Shown here: one piece after another, positions 33,603 to 41,047 of the stretch
How positions within the stretch are numbered: the stretch's first letter is position 1
Layout of the letters: the number at the start of each line of letters is the position of its first letter
IMG/VR virus record: IMGVR_UViG_3300032298_001038
Location: 1 to 64,000 of that record
DNA length: 64,000 bases
Direction: 5' to 3' (one strand)
Origin: a virus
Position numbers and translations under genes: made by a program
Notes under the pieces: model-generated
Told to the model about the DNA's origin: nothing
The model's input: the letters and a program-made list of their open reading frames with translations, nothing else
The model's database searches: none

Positions 33603-33872
33603 CTATTTCGACCGGAAGCCGAATATGCCTTTAATAAACCGCACAGTGCCGCGCAGCAAAAGATACAGCCACGCGATAAAGCCGCTGATAGCAAAAAAAA
33701 CAATTGCCGGGACGCTCACGAATACCGGCCAGAGTTCCTTTAAGTTTACCTGACGCAGCGTTAACCACACACGCATCCACGGCGTACGATTCGGACTATC
33801 ATCGGGAATTGGCGGGATTACAGGCTGCGGGTCGGTCTTTTTGGGTTTTAACCAGCCGTCAATCCAACTCAT
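33603..33872 (-). CDS. Small membrane protein, 89 aa
   Basis: An extended Pro-rich N-terminus (PQPVIPPIPDD) precedes a hydrophobic segment (FVSVPAIVFFAISGFIAWLYL) and a basic end. GGGAGG precedes the ATG. It overlaps the stop of the 2H-Nudix gene upstream, so translation is coupled. Function unknown. Confidence 0.65.
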   Translation of the reverse strand: MSWIDGWLKPKKTDPQPVIPPIPDDSPNRTPWMRVWLTLRQVNLKELWPVFVSVPAIVFFAISGFIAWLYLLLRGTVRFIKGIFGFRSK

Positions 33873-35836
33873 TTCGGCCTCCCAAACACTGTGTTCATGA
33901 AACTATCGCCGTAGCGTCCAATGACTTGGTCGACCATCGGCTCTTCTTCCATTTCATTGTTCATGGCTTTCATGGCCAGTTGATACCGGTAGTTGGGATC
34001 AAGTGTCGCCATGTAGCGCTGCTGGTTGATTTTGGCGTTGCGCATGAAGTCGCCGCGCTGTTTCACCTGCATTAACTGCTCTTGGATGTTTTCGGCCACT
34101 GTTTTGTCGTAGTTGTATGTCAGCGGCCGGTTTAACCCGTAAGAGTTGTATAGCGCGGTGGCATATGCGCTCCGGGGCTGACGATATGCGGCTTTGACAG
34201 ACTCAGGGATCGCGGTTGGCTCGACGTGGAACCGGAACTTCGTCGGCTTGTGCGTAATTCCCTTGTGGTACGGCTTCGGGTCGTCTACGTGCCAGTCTTT
34301 AGGCGCTTTAGCCATGAGCCGCCGCAAGATTTCAGTTTTGTGCGCGTACCTTTTGTTATCTGAATGGTCTTTAGCCGCGCGGAGTTCGTCGAGAATGCGC
34401 GCTTGGGATTCCGCCTGCTTCTTTTGCTCTTCTTGCTCGTCTGGCTGCTGGGGGTTCGGTAACTGCTGCCCTGACGGCGGAAGTGCGGGCGGAGGAACAA
34501 CACCGAAAGCCACGTCGTTTGTTACCGGCGGAGGCATTTCGGGCGGCGCAGTCAGGTCTTCGGCTAGTTCTGGCGGCTTTGGCGGTTTGGGAACTGGCGG
34601 AAGTGCAGGATTGTTGGCTGCTTTTTCAATCGCTTCTACTTTTTTGTAGTAGGACGCGTCTTCTTGCAGATGATCTTTGGCAATTTCTTTGGCGACTTGA
34701 CCATTGTTTGTGTGTTCGTGCTCATGCTGCGCTCCTGCGGCTAATGCTTTCTGAGAAATTTCCCGATCGGGAACATTGTCGGCTTTTCCACCCGGTAACA
34801 GGTCTTTTTGTCCCGAGCGGGAAAGTTTTGTTCCCGTACGGGCAAATTTTGCGGCTTTCTTTAACGCCGGCGCCAATAATGCTTTAATGTCTGGCCCCAT
34901 ATAGTCGGCGCCTTCGGGCAGTCCATGCGAAAGCGTGACCACAGCGTCAGAACCAACACTAGCGTTAAAGTTTCCGGGTTTGAGTTTGTGCTTGGGCAGT
35001 TCCAGATAATGCTCGTGCTGCCATCCTTCGCGCGGATCGTTACCTAAAGCGCGGAAAGCGGTTGGTTTGATTTTCACGCCGAGTTCTTCGAATAACTCAC
35101 GCGCAGCAGCCTGTTCTGGTGTTTCGCCCGTTTCGATACCGCCACCGATAAATCGCCGTTTGCCGATGTTTTCCGGCCACTTCGAGTTATTGAGCGTTTC
35201 CATCAAATACTGGTCTTTGTACGGCACGACGACGCGCACACGGGGCTGCGGGCTTTTAGCGGCGGCGGCTTTGCGCACACTATTGGCCTGCAACACGCTT
35301 TTCCGGCGCACGGCAACAGTAATGTGGAACGGGTGGCCATTTACGAACGGCTGCAACCCGTAACTCTTGCGAATAGCCGACAACATGGGCGACGAGACTT
35401 GCAGCGCCCATAACTTGCTGACGCCGTCGACATTCCGGGGGGTGATCTCTTTCAGGTGGCCGAGGGAGTAGCCAACCATGTGCCCGCGTTCGTTGATATT
35501 CTCCGGGCCGATCTTTTTGACTTCATCGGCAGTCATGACGGAGATATGCGCGTTCAAGACGTCGCTGGCTACGTTGGGCACGTTCATGGTGCCTGCCAGC
35601 GGAAGTTCGGCCCCGGGGGCAGTCATCGCGTCGTAGATGCCCCGGACAAGCGCGTTCGGGACGGAGAGAAGAAGCCAGCCGCTTTTGGCGACATACAGCC
35701 GGCCGGCGAGGGCGTGGCTGGTGGCGGCTTGTTTTTCATTACGCGCAAGCCAGCCGACAGCGTTGCCGATGCTGTATTCGCGTTGGGAGTTCAGCGGCTC
35801 GCGCCATGAACCGTCAAGAATAGAAAAGCCGTCCAT
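33869..35836 (-). CDS. 2H phosphoesterase-like / Nudix hydrolase fusion with long C-terminal extension
   Basis: This 655-residue protein has two predicted enzyme domains. Residues 90-180 carry two HxS/T motifs, NAHISVM (H97, S99) and FHITVAV (H171, T173), the hallmark of 2H phosphoesterases. Residues 200-330 hold a complete Nudix box: G232-x5-E238-x7-R246-E247-L-x-E-E251-x-G-V. Residues 400-655 are Pro-rich and helical and resemble other particle proteins here. 2H enzymes open 2',3'-type cyclic bonds and, in some phages, degrade cyclic oligonucleotide alarm signals. Nudix enzymes cleave nucleoside diphosphates linked to X. Cooperation on one nucleotide signal is an inference. Confidence 0.8.
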   Translation of the reverse strand: MDGFSILDGSWREPLNSQREYSIGNAVGWLARNEKQAATSHALAGRLYVAKSGWLLLSVPNALVRGIYDAMTAPGAELPLAGTMNVPNVASDVLNAHISVMTADEVKKIGPENINERGHMVGYSLGHLKEITPRNVDGVSKLWALQVSSPMLSAIRKSYGLQPFVNGHPFHITVAVRRKSVLQANSVRKAAAAKSPQPRVRVVVPYKDQYLMETLNNSKWPENIGKRRFIGGGIETGETPEQAAARELFEELGVKIKPTAFRALGNDPREGWQHEHYLELPKHKLKPGNFNASVGSDAVVTLSHGLPEGADYMGPDIKALLAPALKKAAKFARTGTKLSRSGQKDLLPGGKADNVPDREISQKALAAGAQHEHEHTNNGQVAKEIAKDHLQEDASYYKKVEAIEKAANNPALPPVPKPPKPPELAEDLTAPPEMPPPVTNDVAFGVVPPPALPPSGQQLPNPQQPDEQEEQKKQAESQARILDELRAAKDHSDNKRYAHKTEILRRLMAKAPKDWHVDDPKPYHKGITHKPTKFRFHVEPTAIPESVKAAYRQPRSAYATALYNSYGLNRPLTYNYDKTVAENIQEQLMQVKQRGDFMRNAKINQQRYMATLDPNYRYQLAMKAMNNEMEEEPMVDQVIGRYGDSFMNTVFGRPK

Positions 35837-35852
35837 GGCAAACCCGTAACGA

Positions 35853-36053
35853 TTACTGACGGGTCATGACGGCTGTGGCGGCAGTTTTTTCAATACTCTG
35901 CCGGGTGTGTTCTGCGCCGTGAACATGGGCTGACAAAAACATCACCCAGCCGCATAGAAAAGTCATCACCCACGCCATGAGGCTCATCTGATTACGAATG
36001 TGTTGGTCGATCATCGTTGTTGGCATTGTCGTGAGGGCAGTGGAGTTCATCAC
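35853..36053 (-). CDS. Small membrane protein overlapping the holin gene
   Basis: A 66-residue single-pass protein (MSLMAWVMTFLCGWVMFLSAHVHG) starting at GTG 36053 or ATG 36050 after AAAGGGA. It begins inside the 3' end of the holin-like gene in another frame and is followed by the 2H-Nudix gene. Such overlapping membrane genes are typical of holin/antiholin or spanin arrangements. Confidence 0.55.
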   Translation of the reverse strand: MMNSTALTTMPTTMIDQHIRNQMSLMAWVMTFLCGWVMFLSAHVHGAEHTRQSIEKTAATAVMTRQ

Positions 36054-36372
36054 GGTCCCTTTCGTGATTGATGATGACTTTAATACCAGCGCCGGCCAGA
36101 AGCGAGATCAAAACGTCTGTGATCGTTGACCCGCCCATGCCTGCCAGCACGCAAATTCCTATTAATCCGTGAACGTTGGCGGCTTCTCGGTAGTTTTGAT
36201 ACCAAATCAGCGAAATGGCGAGGCCCAGAAAGCCCGAATTAAGCATAGCGCTGACAATGGCTAGTTTAGAAAGTTTGCGGCTAAAACGCAAAAGCGTCGC
36301 CAAGCCGGCAAACGCTGATACGCCAAAAGCCGCGGCAAATACGGATAAAGACACAATAGTCTCGTCGAACAT
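35992..36372 (-). CDS. Probable holin (LydA-like)
   Basis: This 126-residue protein has three hydrophobic segments (SLSVFAAAFGVSAFAGLATLL, LNSGFLGLAISLIWYQN, GLIGICVLAGMGGSTITDVLI) and a charged, His/Asp-rich cytoplasmic tail. The pattern MLNSGFLGLAISL...GIGGST closely recalls LydA-type phage holins, which time lysis by making holes in the inner membrane. There is no ribosome site of note, so it may be translated from an upstream start signal. An endolysin gene was not recognised nearby. Confidence 0.65.
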   Translation of the reverse strand: MFDETIVSLSVFAAAFGVSAFAGLATLLRFSRKLSKLAIVSAMLNSGFLGLAISLIWYQNYREAANVHGLIGICVLAGMGGSTITDVLISLLAGAGIKVIINHERDRDELHCPHDNANNDDRPTHS

Positions 36373-36729
36373 GTTTTTAACTAATGTGCGTAGGCCGACT
36401 TACGTGTGAAATATGGTGTGTACCGCAAGCCCCCGCGATCCCCTTTCCGCGGGTCCGACCCTGACCGAAATCAGGGCTTCACGGCAACTTTCGAGGGCAA
36501 GAAATTTCGCCCTGTGTGGTATTTGCCGCGCCTCCGATCGTGTTCACGACTAAACCTGACCACGAAACCATGTTGCGCTCGCTGCATCCCTGCATTGGCC
36601 GCAACCCTAACCGACCGACCACCACGGCCAACTTACGGTACACACCAATTTTACAAAATCGCAGTGCGGCGACGGAAATGCCGCTGCGATTTCCGCCATA
36701 ATTTGCCAAAGAACAAAAAACTGCGGCTA
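36373..36729. other. Intergenic region with several hairpins, no supportable gene
   Basis: This 357-base gap separates the holin-like gene from the degenerate phosphodiesterase gene. It contains TCAGGG/CCCTGA and GCCCT/AGGGC small hairpins and the terminator at 36656-36692. Two overlapping reading frames (plus strand from 36406 and minus strand from 36760) exist, but neither has a ribosome site or a plausible composition. I see no copy of the window's common promoter, so how the holin region is transcribed remains open. Confidence 0.6.
36656..36692 (-). terminator. Terminator after the degenerate phosphodiesterase gene
   Basis: AAATCGCAG/CTGCGATTT with an inner CGGC/GCCG pair forms a long hairpin, and the minus strand then reads TTTTGTAAAATT. 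Confidence 0.75.
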
Positions 36730-37185
36730 TTAGATATAGCGTCGCGGTTCGTCGCTGCATAGGCCGGCTGGTTCGGCGCTGGCGAGCCAGTCCGGCGGCG
36801 CGGTTTCAGGCAGCATCGCAATGGACCGGTCGATAAGTTCGTGCGGCGGCAACGTCCAGATAAATTGCGCGCTGGTCAGCGACATAAAACTATCGCTATT
36901 CAGAAAACAATGCGCATTAATGTTGCAGAGCGCGTCGATCGTTTCGGCGTTGTGGGCGCGGCACCAAATGCGCTGTTTAGACAGCATTGCCGGCGGAGCC
37001 ACGTTATACCCGCCGTCAAACGGTAGTAAAAAACTACCTTTGTGGAATATCACATCAATGCAGACGTGCCAGCCTTCTTTCAGGGCTTTTTGAACATACG
37101 CGAGCGTATTTTCAAGTTCAGGCTGGCGGCCGTCGGTGTTCCCCAGATGCGAAATAATAATGCCACTAAAAGCCTGCTTACGCAT
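36730..37185 (-). CDS. Glycerophosphodiester-phosphodiesterase-like protein with altered active site
   Basis: The 151-residue protein follows the order of a phage/virus family of GDPD-like proteins: ISHLGNTDGRQPELENT at the start, a strand WHVCIDVIFHKGSF, then RIWCRAHNAETID and SAQFIWTLPPHEL, finishing IAMLPETAP. In active relatives the opening is HRGN and the second strand keeps an acidic pair; here HRGN is HLGN and the E-x-D is not evident. So it may be inactive, or a binder. AGGGA precedes the ATG. It sits alone between a terminator and the actin-like gene. Confidence 0.7.
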   Translation of the reverse strand: MRKQAFSGIIISHLGNTDGRQPELENTLAYVQKALKEGWHVCIDVIFHKGSFLLPFDGGYNVAPPAMLSKQRIWCRAHNAETIDALCNINAHCFLNSDSFMSLTSAQFIWTLPPHELIDRSIAMLPETAPPDWLASAEPAGLCSDEPRRYI

Positions 37186-37232
37186 TGCGACATCCCTGTC
37201 TTAACAGTCAACGCAAGATGTATAAATGGAAA

Positions 37233-37260
37233 CGCCCATCGTACCACTGGCAGATGGGCG
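37233..37260 (-). terminator. Terminator after the actin-like ATPase gene
   Basis: CGCCCATC and GATGGGCG pair around a 12-base loop, followed on the minus strand by TTTCCATTT. Confidence 0.7.
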
Positions 37261-37284
37261 CGTCCACGCGGTTAGAAAATTTTG

Positions 37285-38319
37285 TCAGAGCACTTTCGCA
37301 GCGATCAGACAGCCGCGCGCAACCGCGTGAAGCGGGTCACTCGCGTGGCGAACTTCCTTGATCGGCAACGGGAAACCGTTCTCGACAATTTTTTGCTCGA
37401 ACATCTTGACGAACCCTTGCGCCTGCGTCGTGCCGCCGGCGAGGGCGATGAGCAGCGGATTCTTGAACTTGGGCAGCAGTTTGTGCCCGCGCAGTGCGTT
37501 CGCGAGTTGCTTCGTCGTATAGTCGATGAGCCGTTCGTAGTACGCACTCACCGCCGCGAGCACAGGATTGTCGTTCTGCTCGCCAATCACAAACTCGCCG
37601 TTCTCTTTCTCGGCCTGCACAACGCTGTCAGGCTCGCCGGTGGCGATGCCCGCCATGCGATCGATCCAGTCGCCGGACTTGGTGGTGGAGAACGTGACAG
37701 TCGGCTCGCCGTTGAGCATGACGCAGCAGTTCACCATACCAGCGCCCCACGAGAGCGCGACACCGGTGTAGTCGTCGTTCTCCAACTCCGAGTAGCACAG
37801 CGCTTCAGCCTCGTTGATGGCGCGGGCGCTGTAGCCTTGGCCATGAAGCACGGTCTTCACCACGTCTTCGTGATAGCCAACGTCAAACTCGTCGTCTTCT
37901 TGATCGACGGGCTGCGCGGGGATGCAGAACACCAGTTTCTCGTCAGGCTCGCTGGCGGTGCCGCACACCTGCTGAAGAATGTACGCCAGCACGCGCTTGG
38001 CTTCTTTTTCCTTGGGGCTAACTACGCCGCGGTACATCGGGCGCTTGGCAGAGTCATTGCGCTCGATCGCCTTCTCGATGGCGTCTTGGCCGAGAATGAT
38101 GAACGCGCCGTCGGCGTCCTTGACAAAAACTTTGCCTTGCAACCCCTTTTCGATCATCTTCGTCGCGACCGGAGTCGTGGGCTTGATAACAAAAAAAGCG
38201 TCACGGAAGTCTGTGTACTTCACGTAGCCAAACTTGTCGTCGCTCGTGTAACTCATCGGGGCTTCACCGTCGGAAGCCAAGACGATAAACGATGTACCGA
38301 CGTCTAAACCTTTCGCCAT
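37285..38319 (-). CDS. Actin-like ATPase (ParM/MreB/Hsp70-fold)
   Basis: A 344-residue member of the actin/Hsp70 superfamily. Phosphate-1 loop GLDVGTSFIVLA is at the start, the connect-1 segment reads INEAEALCYS, the phosphate-2 loop VALSWGAGMVN lacks the usual Asp, and the adenosine motif is LIALAGGTTQAQGF near residue 295. This suggests ATP binding, with altered hydrolysis if the loss of Asp is real. Phage actin-like proteins form filaments that position DNA or the replication complex. AGGAG precedes the ATG, and it starts an operon running towards the phosphodiesterase. Confidence 0.8.
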   Translation of the reverse strand: MAKGLDVGTSFIVLASDGEAPMSYTSDDKFGYVKYTDFRDAFFVIKPTTPVATKMIEKGLQGKVFVKDADGAFIILGQDAIEKAIERNDSAKRPMYRGVVSPKEKEAKRVLAYILQQVCGTASEPDEKLVFCIPAQPVDQEDDEFDVGYHEDVVKTVLHGQGYSARAINEAEALCYSELENDDYTGVALSWGAGMVNCCVMLNGEPTVTFSTTKSGDWIDRMAGIATGEPDSVVQAEKENGEFVIGEQNDNPVLAAVSAYYERLIDYTTKQLANALRGHKLLPKFKNPLLIALAGGTTQAQGFVKMFEQKIVENGFPLPIKEVRHASDPLHAVARGCLIAAKVL

Positions 38320-38328
38320 ATTCTTCTC

Positions 38329-38472
38329 CTATTTCGTGTTCCACATGAGCGCGACGTTGGCGCAGCAATAACTAGCCCAGATAAAAAACCCGGGCGTGTT
38401 GCCTTTGTATCCCTGCTCGACTGCGACATACGCGTAAATAATCGCGACAAAGAACAGTAACGGGACGCTCAT
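38329..38472 (-). CDS. Tiny membrane protein, 47 aa
   Basis: The frame encodes a 47-residue protein with two hydrophobic stretches (LLFFVAIIYAYVAVEQ and FFIWASYCCANVALMW). Its ATG overlaps the TGA of the preceding 36-residue gene, so translation is coupled. No function can be assigned. Confidence 0.55.
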   Translation of the reverse strand: MSVPLLFFVAIIYAYVAVEQGYKGNTPGFFIWASYCCANVALMWNTK

Positions 38473-38579
38473 TTCTGCTTCAGTTTCTTTTCAAGTTTCT
38501 GAATGTACTTTGCCTGCTCTTTGAGTTTGCGACAGGCTTTTTTGACTTTCTTTTTCGACCATTTGTCCCAGAAACTCAT
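38469..38579 (-). CDS. Tiny basic helical protein, 36 aa
   Basis: A very basic peptide (SFWDKWSKKKVKKACRKLKE, then KLEKKLKQK) that could bind nucleic acid or membrane. Its ATG overlaps the TGA of the 38579-38938 gene and its TGA overlaps the next start, giving a chain of coupled small genes. Confidence 0.55.
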   Translation of the reverse strand: MSFWDKWSKKKVKKACRKLKEQAKYIQKLEKKLKQK

Positions 38580-38938
38580 CACTTCCCCTTGAGTTGTGCC
38601 AGCCGAGAAACCGACTCGTTAATTTTGTCTTGTTTCGCGGTCGTCGTGCCGAGTTCTACTTCGGAGCCTTTTTGGATGTCTTTCGTGCTGATTTCTGTGA
38701 CGACCGTGCGCGTGTCGATGTCGATTTTTTCGGCGACGGCTTGCGCTTGGGTTTCGCTGGCGGGGCGCTTGGCGGTTCGTTCCATTCTTTGCGCGAAAAA
38801 TCCAGTGGCTTGGGGGAGTTGACTTGCTCCTTCGTGCCACTCTCGGAGCCGAACGTAAATATAGTCAAGGCGCGCACATAGATAACCAGCAAAAACGCCA
38901 GCGATAATGCCACCAATAAAGAATGCATACGTAGTCAT
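38579..38938 (-). CDS. Membrane-anchored coiled-coil protein, 119 aa
   Basis: The start is ATG 38938 after GGAGGAG. A transmembrane helix (YAFFIGGIIAGVFAGYLCA) is followed by a soluble helical tail (residues 40-119, charged). Single-anchor plus coiled-coil topology is found in inner-membrane spanins and structural anchors. The assignment is only topological. Confidence 0.65.
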   Translation of the reverse strand: MTTYAFFIGGIIAGVFAGYLCARLDYIYVRLREWHEGASQLPQATGFFAQRMERTAKRPASETQAQAVAEKIDIDTRTVVTEISTKDIQKGSEVELGTTTAKQDKINESVSRLAQLKGK

Positions 38939-38967
38939 AACTCCTCCGCGCAAAACTAAAGTATACC

Positions 38968-39228
38968 TTAAGTTTCGTGCGTTTTAAGTCGCTCTTGCTG
39001 TTGTTCGTCGTACCGCAGAATTTCTTGCGCATCAAATACGTCTGGCGCGCACTGGGCCGCGGCATAGATATCATAAGGCCGCGGATAGTGTTTTAACAAC
39101 CACAGCGCCTCACGCCGGACAGCCTTGGGAATGCGCTTGATGCCGTTTTCGTTGTACGGGCTGATTAACCGCACCAGAAAGTCGTGCACGCTGACGACTG
39201 CGCGCGTGCGTTCATTGGGAAGTGTCAT
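38968..39228 (-). CDS. Small conserved-type protein with BPSL0761-like pattern
   Basis: This 86-residue protein shows ERTRAVVSVHDFLVRL...IPKAVRREALWLLKHYPRPYD, the pattern of small phage and bacterial proteins of the BPSL0761 type: helix, basic helix, then H-Y-P. It is not membrane bound. Its role is unknown even in relatives. AGGCC precedes the ATG. Confidence 0.65.
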   Translation of the reverse strand: MTLPNERTRAVVSVHDFLVRLISPYNENGIKRIPKAVRREALWLLKHYPRPYDIYAAAQCAPDVFDAQEILRYDEQQQERLKTHET

Positions 39229-39237
39229 GAGCGTGGC

Positions 39238-39723
39238 CTAAAATTCGATGGTGCCGCCGTTGAAGGTATAAGACACGCCAAGGCGCTCGTCTAGTAATTC
39301 GATCTGCACGCCGGATTCGCGCAGCATCTGGTCTGCCGCAGCAATAGACTCAGCCCAGCGTCCATTGGCTTGCGACCGCGGGACCGTGTGGCCAACAACG
39401 CGAGTAATGCCCGCCAGAATAATCGCGCGAGCACAGTCGGCGCAGGCAAACCACGGGCAGTACAGCGTGGCGTTGTGCGTCCTGATTCCTGCCTTGGCGG
39501 CAGCAAAGATTGCGCCCCGTTCTGCGTGCTCAACGAACTGGTACTTCGCCGGGCGTGCCAGTCGGGCTTCGCTGACAACCACTTCGGGTGGCAGGCGGTT
39601 CGCGGCCACAACGATTTCACCAGACGCGGCCCGAAGAAGCGCGCCATTTTGCGTGTGCGGGTCTTGGCTCTCCATCTGCCCAACTTTGCAGGCTTCGCGG
39701 AGGTAGATAGCGTCGTGCGTCAT
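39238..39723 (-). CDS. Deoxycytidylate (dCMP) deaminase
   Basis: This is a zinc deaminase converting dCMP to dUMP for thymidylate synthesis. Motifs are HAERGAIFAAAKAGI (H66, catalytic E68) and CPWFACADCARAI (C94, C97), in the order and spacing of the family; length 161 residues is normal. Its ATG overlaps the membrane-protein gene by four bases. It is one of the few clear nucleotide metabolism genes in the window; no thymidylate synthase was found here. Confidence 0.87.
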   Translation of the reverse strand: MTHDAIYLREACKVGQMESQDPHTQNGALLRAASGEIVVAANRLPPEVVVSEARLARPAKYQFVEHAERGAIFAAAKAGIRTHNATLYCPWFACADCARAIILAGITRVVGHTVPRSQANGRWAESIAAADQMLRESGVQIELLDERLGVSYTFNGGTIEF

Positions 39724-39980
39724 GCGTGCCAGTTGCCCATGTACTTAACAGCGATATACGTCCCGATAAACGCGCCGCAGGCCAACGGGATCAAGTACCA
39801 TGGGTTGTGCAGGTAACTCATCACGCCGTACGCGCCCAGACTGTACAGCGCGGCGCTGATGGCGCTGGCACGCCACGCTTGCTGCCGGCTGACACACAGC
39901 ACGTACAACGCATAGAGAATGTCAAAAAAGACATAGACGACAAATACCGTCGCCGCTGTGGACCAGTTAAATTCTTCCAT
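39720..39980 (-). CDS. Small polytopic membrane protein, 86 aa
   Basis: Three hydrophobic segments are visible (TVFVVYVFFDILYALYVLCV, ASAISAALYSLGAYGVMS, YLIPLACGAFIGTYIAVKYM). The sequence looks like a small conserved phage membrane protein but I cannot name the family. GGAG precedes the ATG at a distance of about 12 bases. It is overlapped by the deaminase start. Confidence 0.65.
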   Translation of the reverse strand: MEEFNWSTAATVFVVYVFFDILYALYVLCVSRQQAWRASAISAALYSLGAYGVMSYLHNPWYLIPLACGAFIGTYIAVKYMGNWHA

Positions 39981-39982
39981 GA

Positions 39983-40459
39983 CTACAACTGCTCCTCTGC
40001 GTCAAAGTGTGTGTTCAAAGCGTCAGCGAATCGGTCGGAAATCTCCCATATCTCATCACCTTCCGCCTCTTCGCCAACTTCGACTTTGTTGCGCCGCACG
40101 ACGACTTCGTACGCACAGAAGTATGGGTAGACGTCGACGTAAAGCCGCTGGCACCCGTTGGCTTCGGTCAACATGCTCGGCTCTTCTTCAATCTCTTCCC
40201 ACGTCATATCGTCCGGCGGAAGCATAAAAGAAAATTGCACGTGCCATGGCGTGGCGTTGTCGGTGTCGACGTACACGGGCGTCAAACCCACCTCTTCGGT
40301 CAGCACGTCGAGCCAGCCGAACAAATCCTGCATAAAGCAGTCATGCGAACTTTCGTACCACGGTAAACCGGCGCGGTTACCTGTGTCGCCGTTCACGTCG
40401 GCGTACTGCACGGACTCAATCGTCTGCCAGATGTGTTCCATCAAACGCGCGTACGCCAC
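39983..40459 (-). CDS. Hypothetical acidic protein, 158 aa
   Basis: A soluble, strongly acidic protein (EEIEEEPSMLTEANG, KVEVGEEAEGDE) with aromatic beta-rich segments (WHVQFSFMLP, RLYVDVYPYFCAYEVVV). It starts at GTG 40459 after GGGAGG. It may be a DNA-mimic type protein judging from the charge, but that is only a suggestion. Confidence 0.65.
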   Translation of the reverse strand: MAYARLMEHIWQTIESVQYADVNGDTGNRAGLPWYESSHDCFMQDLFGWLDVLTEEVGLTPVYVDTDNATPWHVQFSFMLPPDDMTWEEIEEEPSMLTEANGCQRLYVDVYPYFCAYEVVVRRNKVEVGEEAEGDEIWEISDRFADALNTHFDAEEQL

Positions 40460-40474
40460 AGTTGTCCTCCCTAT

Positions 40475-40792
40475 TTAATTATCCCGGTCATGTTCAAAGA
40501 TTTTGCCGCCAGTGGCGAGTAACGCCATTGCCAGCAAACCGCCAAGAACAGCGCCAACGTAACCGACTACATGCGCGACTAGCCACAGCGCGTACTGAGT
40601 CTTCGGCCACATTGCAGGATTAAGAAAATAGGGCCAGATGTGCCACGCGGTAAAACCACCAAACCACAGCACACCGATGTGTATCCATAGCCGCGACCAT
40701 TCCGCGCTAACGCGCTGCTGCTCCTGCTCGTCGAGCATAGCCAGCCGGGCACGTTCTTCTGTTTCCAGTTCGCGGGACGTTTGCGGCATCAT
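40475..40792 (-). CDS. Small membrane protein, 105 aa
   Basis: A charged helical N-terminus precedes two to three hydrophobic segments (LWIHIGVLWFGGFTAWHIWPY, ALWLVAHVVGYVGAVLGGLLA), ending EHDRDN. The ATG follows AGGTGGC. It is probably an inner-membrane protein of unknown role. Confidence 0.65.
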   Translation of the reverse strand: MMPQTSRELETEERARLAMLDEQEQQRVSAEWSRLWIHIGVLWFGGFTAWHIWPYFLNPAMWPKTQYALWLVAHVVGYVGAVLGGLLAMALLATGGKIFEHDRDN

Positions 40793-40797
40793 GCCAC

Positions 40798-41007
40798 CTA
40801 GACAATCGCGCCGGCTTGGATCATGCCGGAAAAGATATCAAAAGCCTTCTTGCAGCGCAGGTCGTGCAGTTCGCGCAGGCCGATCAGGGCGTTTGCCACG
40901 CGCTCACGATCCGTAGATTCGTCGGTCAAGGCGTCCAGCACGATATCGAGATCGTCGACGACGTTGCCGCAGGCAATAATCGCTTGTTCAAGGTCAAAGC
41001 GGTCCAT
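40798..41007 (-). CDS. Small helical protein, 69 aa
   Basis: The start at ATG 41007 is chosen because AGGAG lies seven bases upstream; the frame is open to 41103 but that extension overlaps the FkbM gene and has no site. The product is helical (DLEQAIIACGNVVDDLDIVL, LRELHDLRCKKAFDIFSGM) with acidic character. Function unknown. Confidence 0.62.
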   Translation of the reverse strand: MDRFDLEQAIIACGNVVDDLDIVLDALTDESTDRERVANALIGLRELHDLRCKKAFDIFSGMIQAGAIV

Positions 41008-41047
41008 CGTAGTGCTCCTGTCGATTTCGGTGAGAACTTGGGCTAAT

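Noticed and set aside
30626-36372. Endolysin in the membrane-protein cluster
   Set aside because: No lysozyme, amidase or transglycosylase motif was found. The matrixin's prodomain resembles a peptidoglycan-binding domain but that alone does not make it a lysin.
36479-36760. Minus-strand frame of 93 codons in the same gap
   Set aside because: It overlaps the end of the phosphodiesterase gene, contains the terminator hairpin and has no ribosome site.
36406-36762. Plus-strand frame of 118 codons in the 36.4-36.7 kb gap
   Set aside because: It has no ribosome site, runs into the minus-strand phosphodiesterase gene, crosses a terminator hairpin, and its composition (Arg/Cys/Pro rich) is that of a chance frame.
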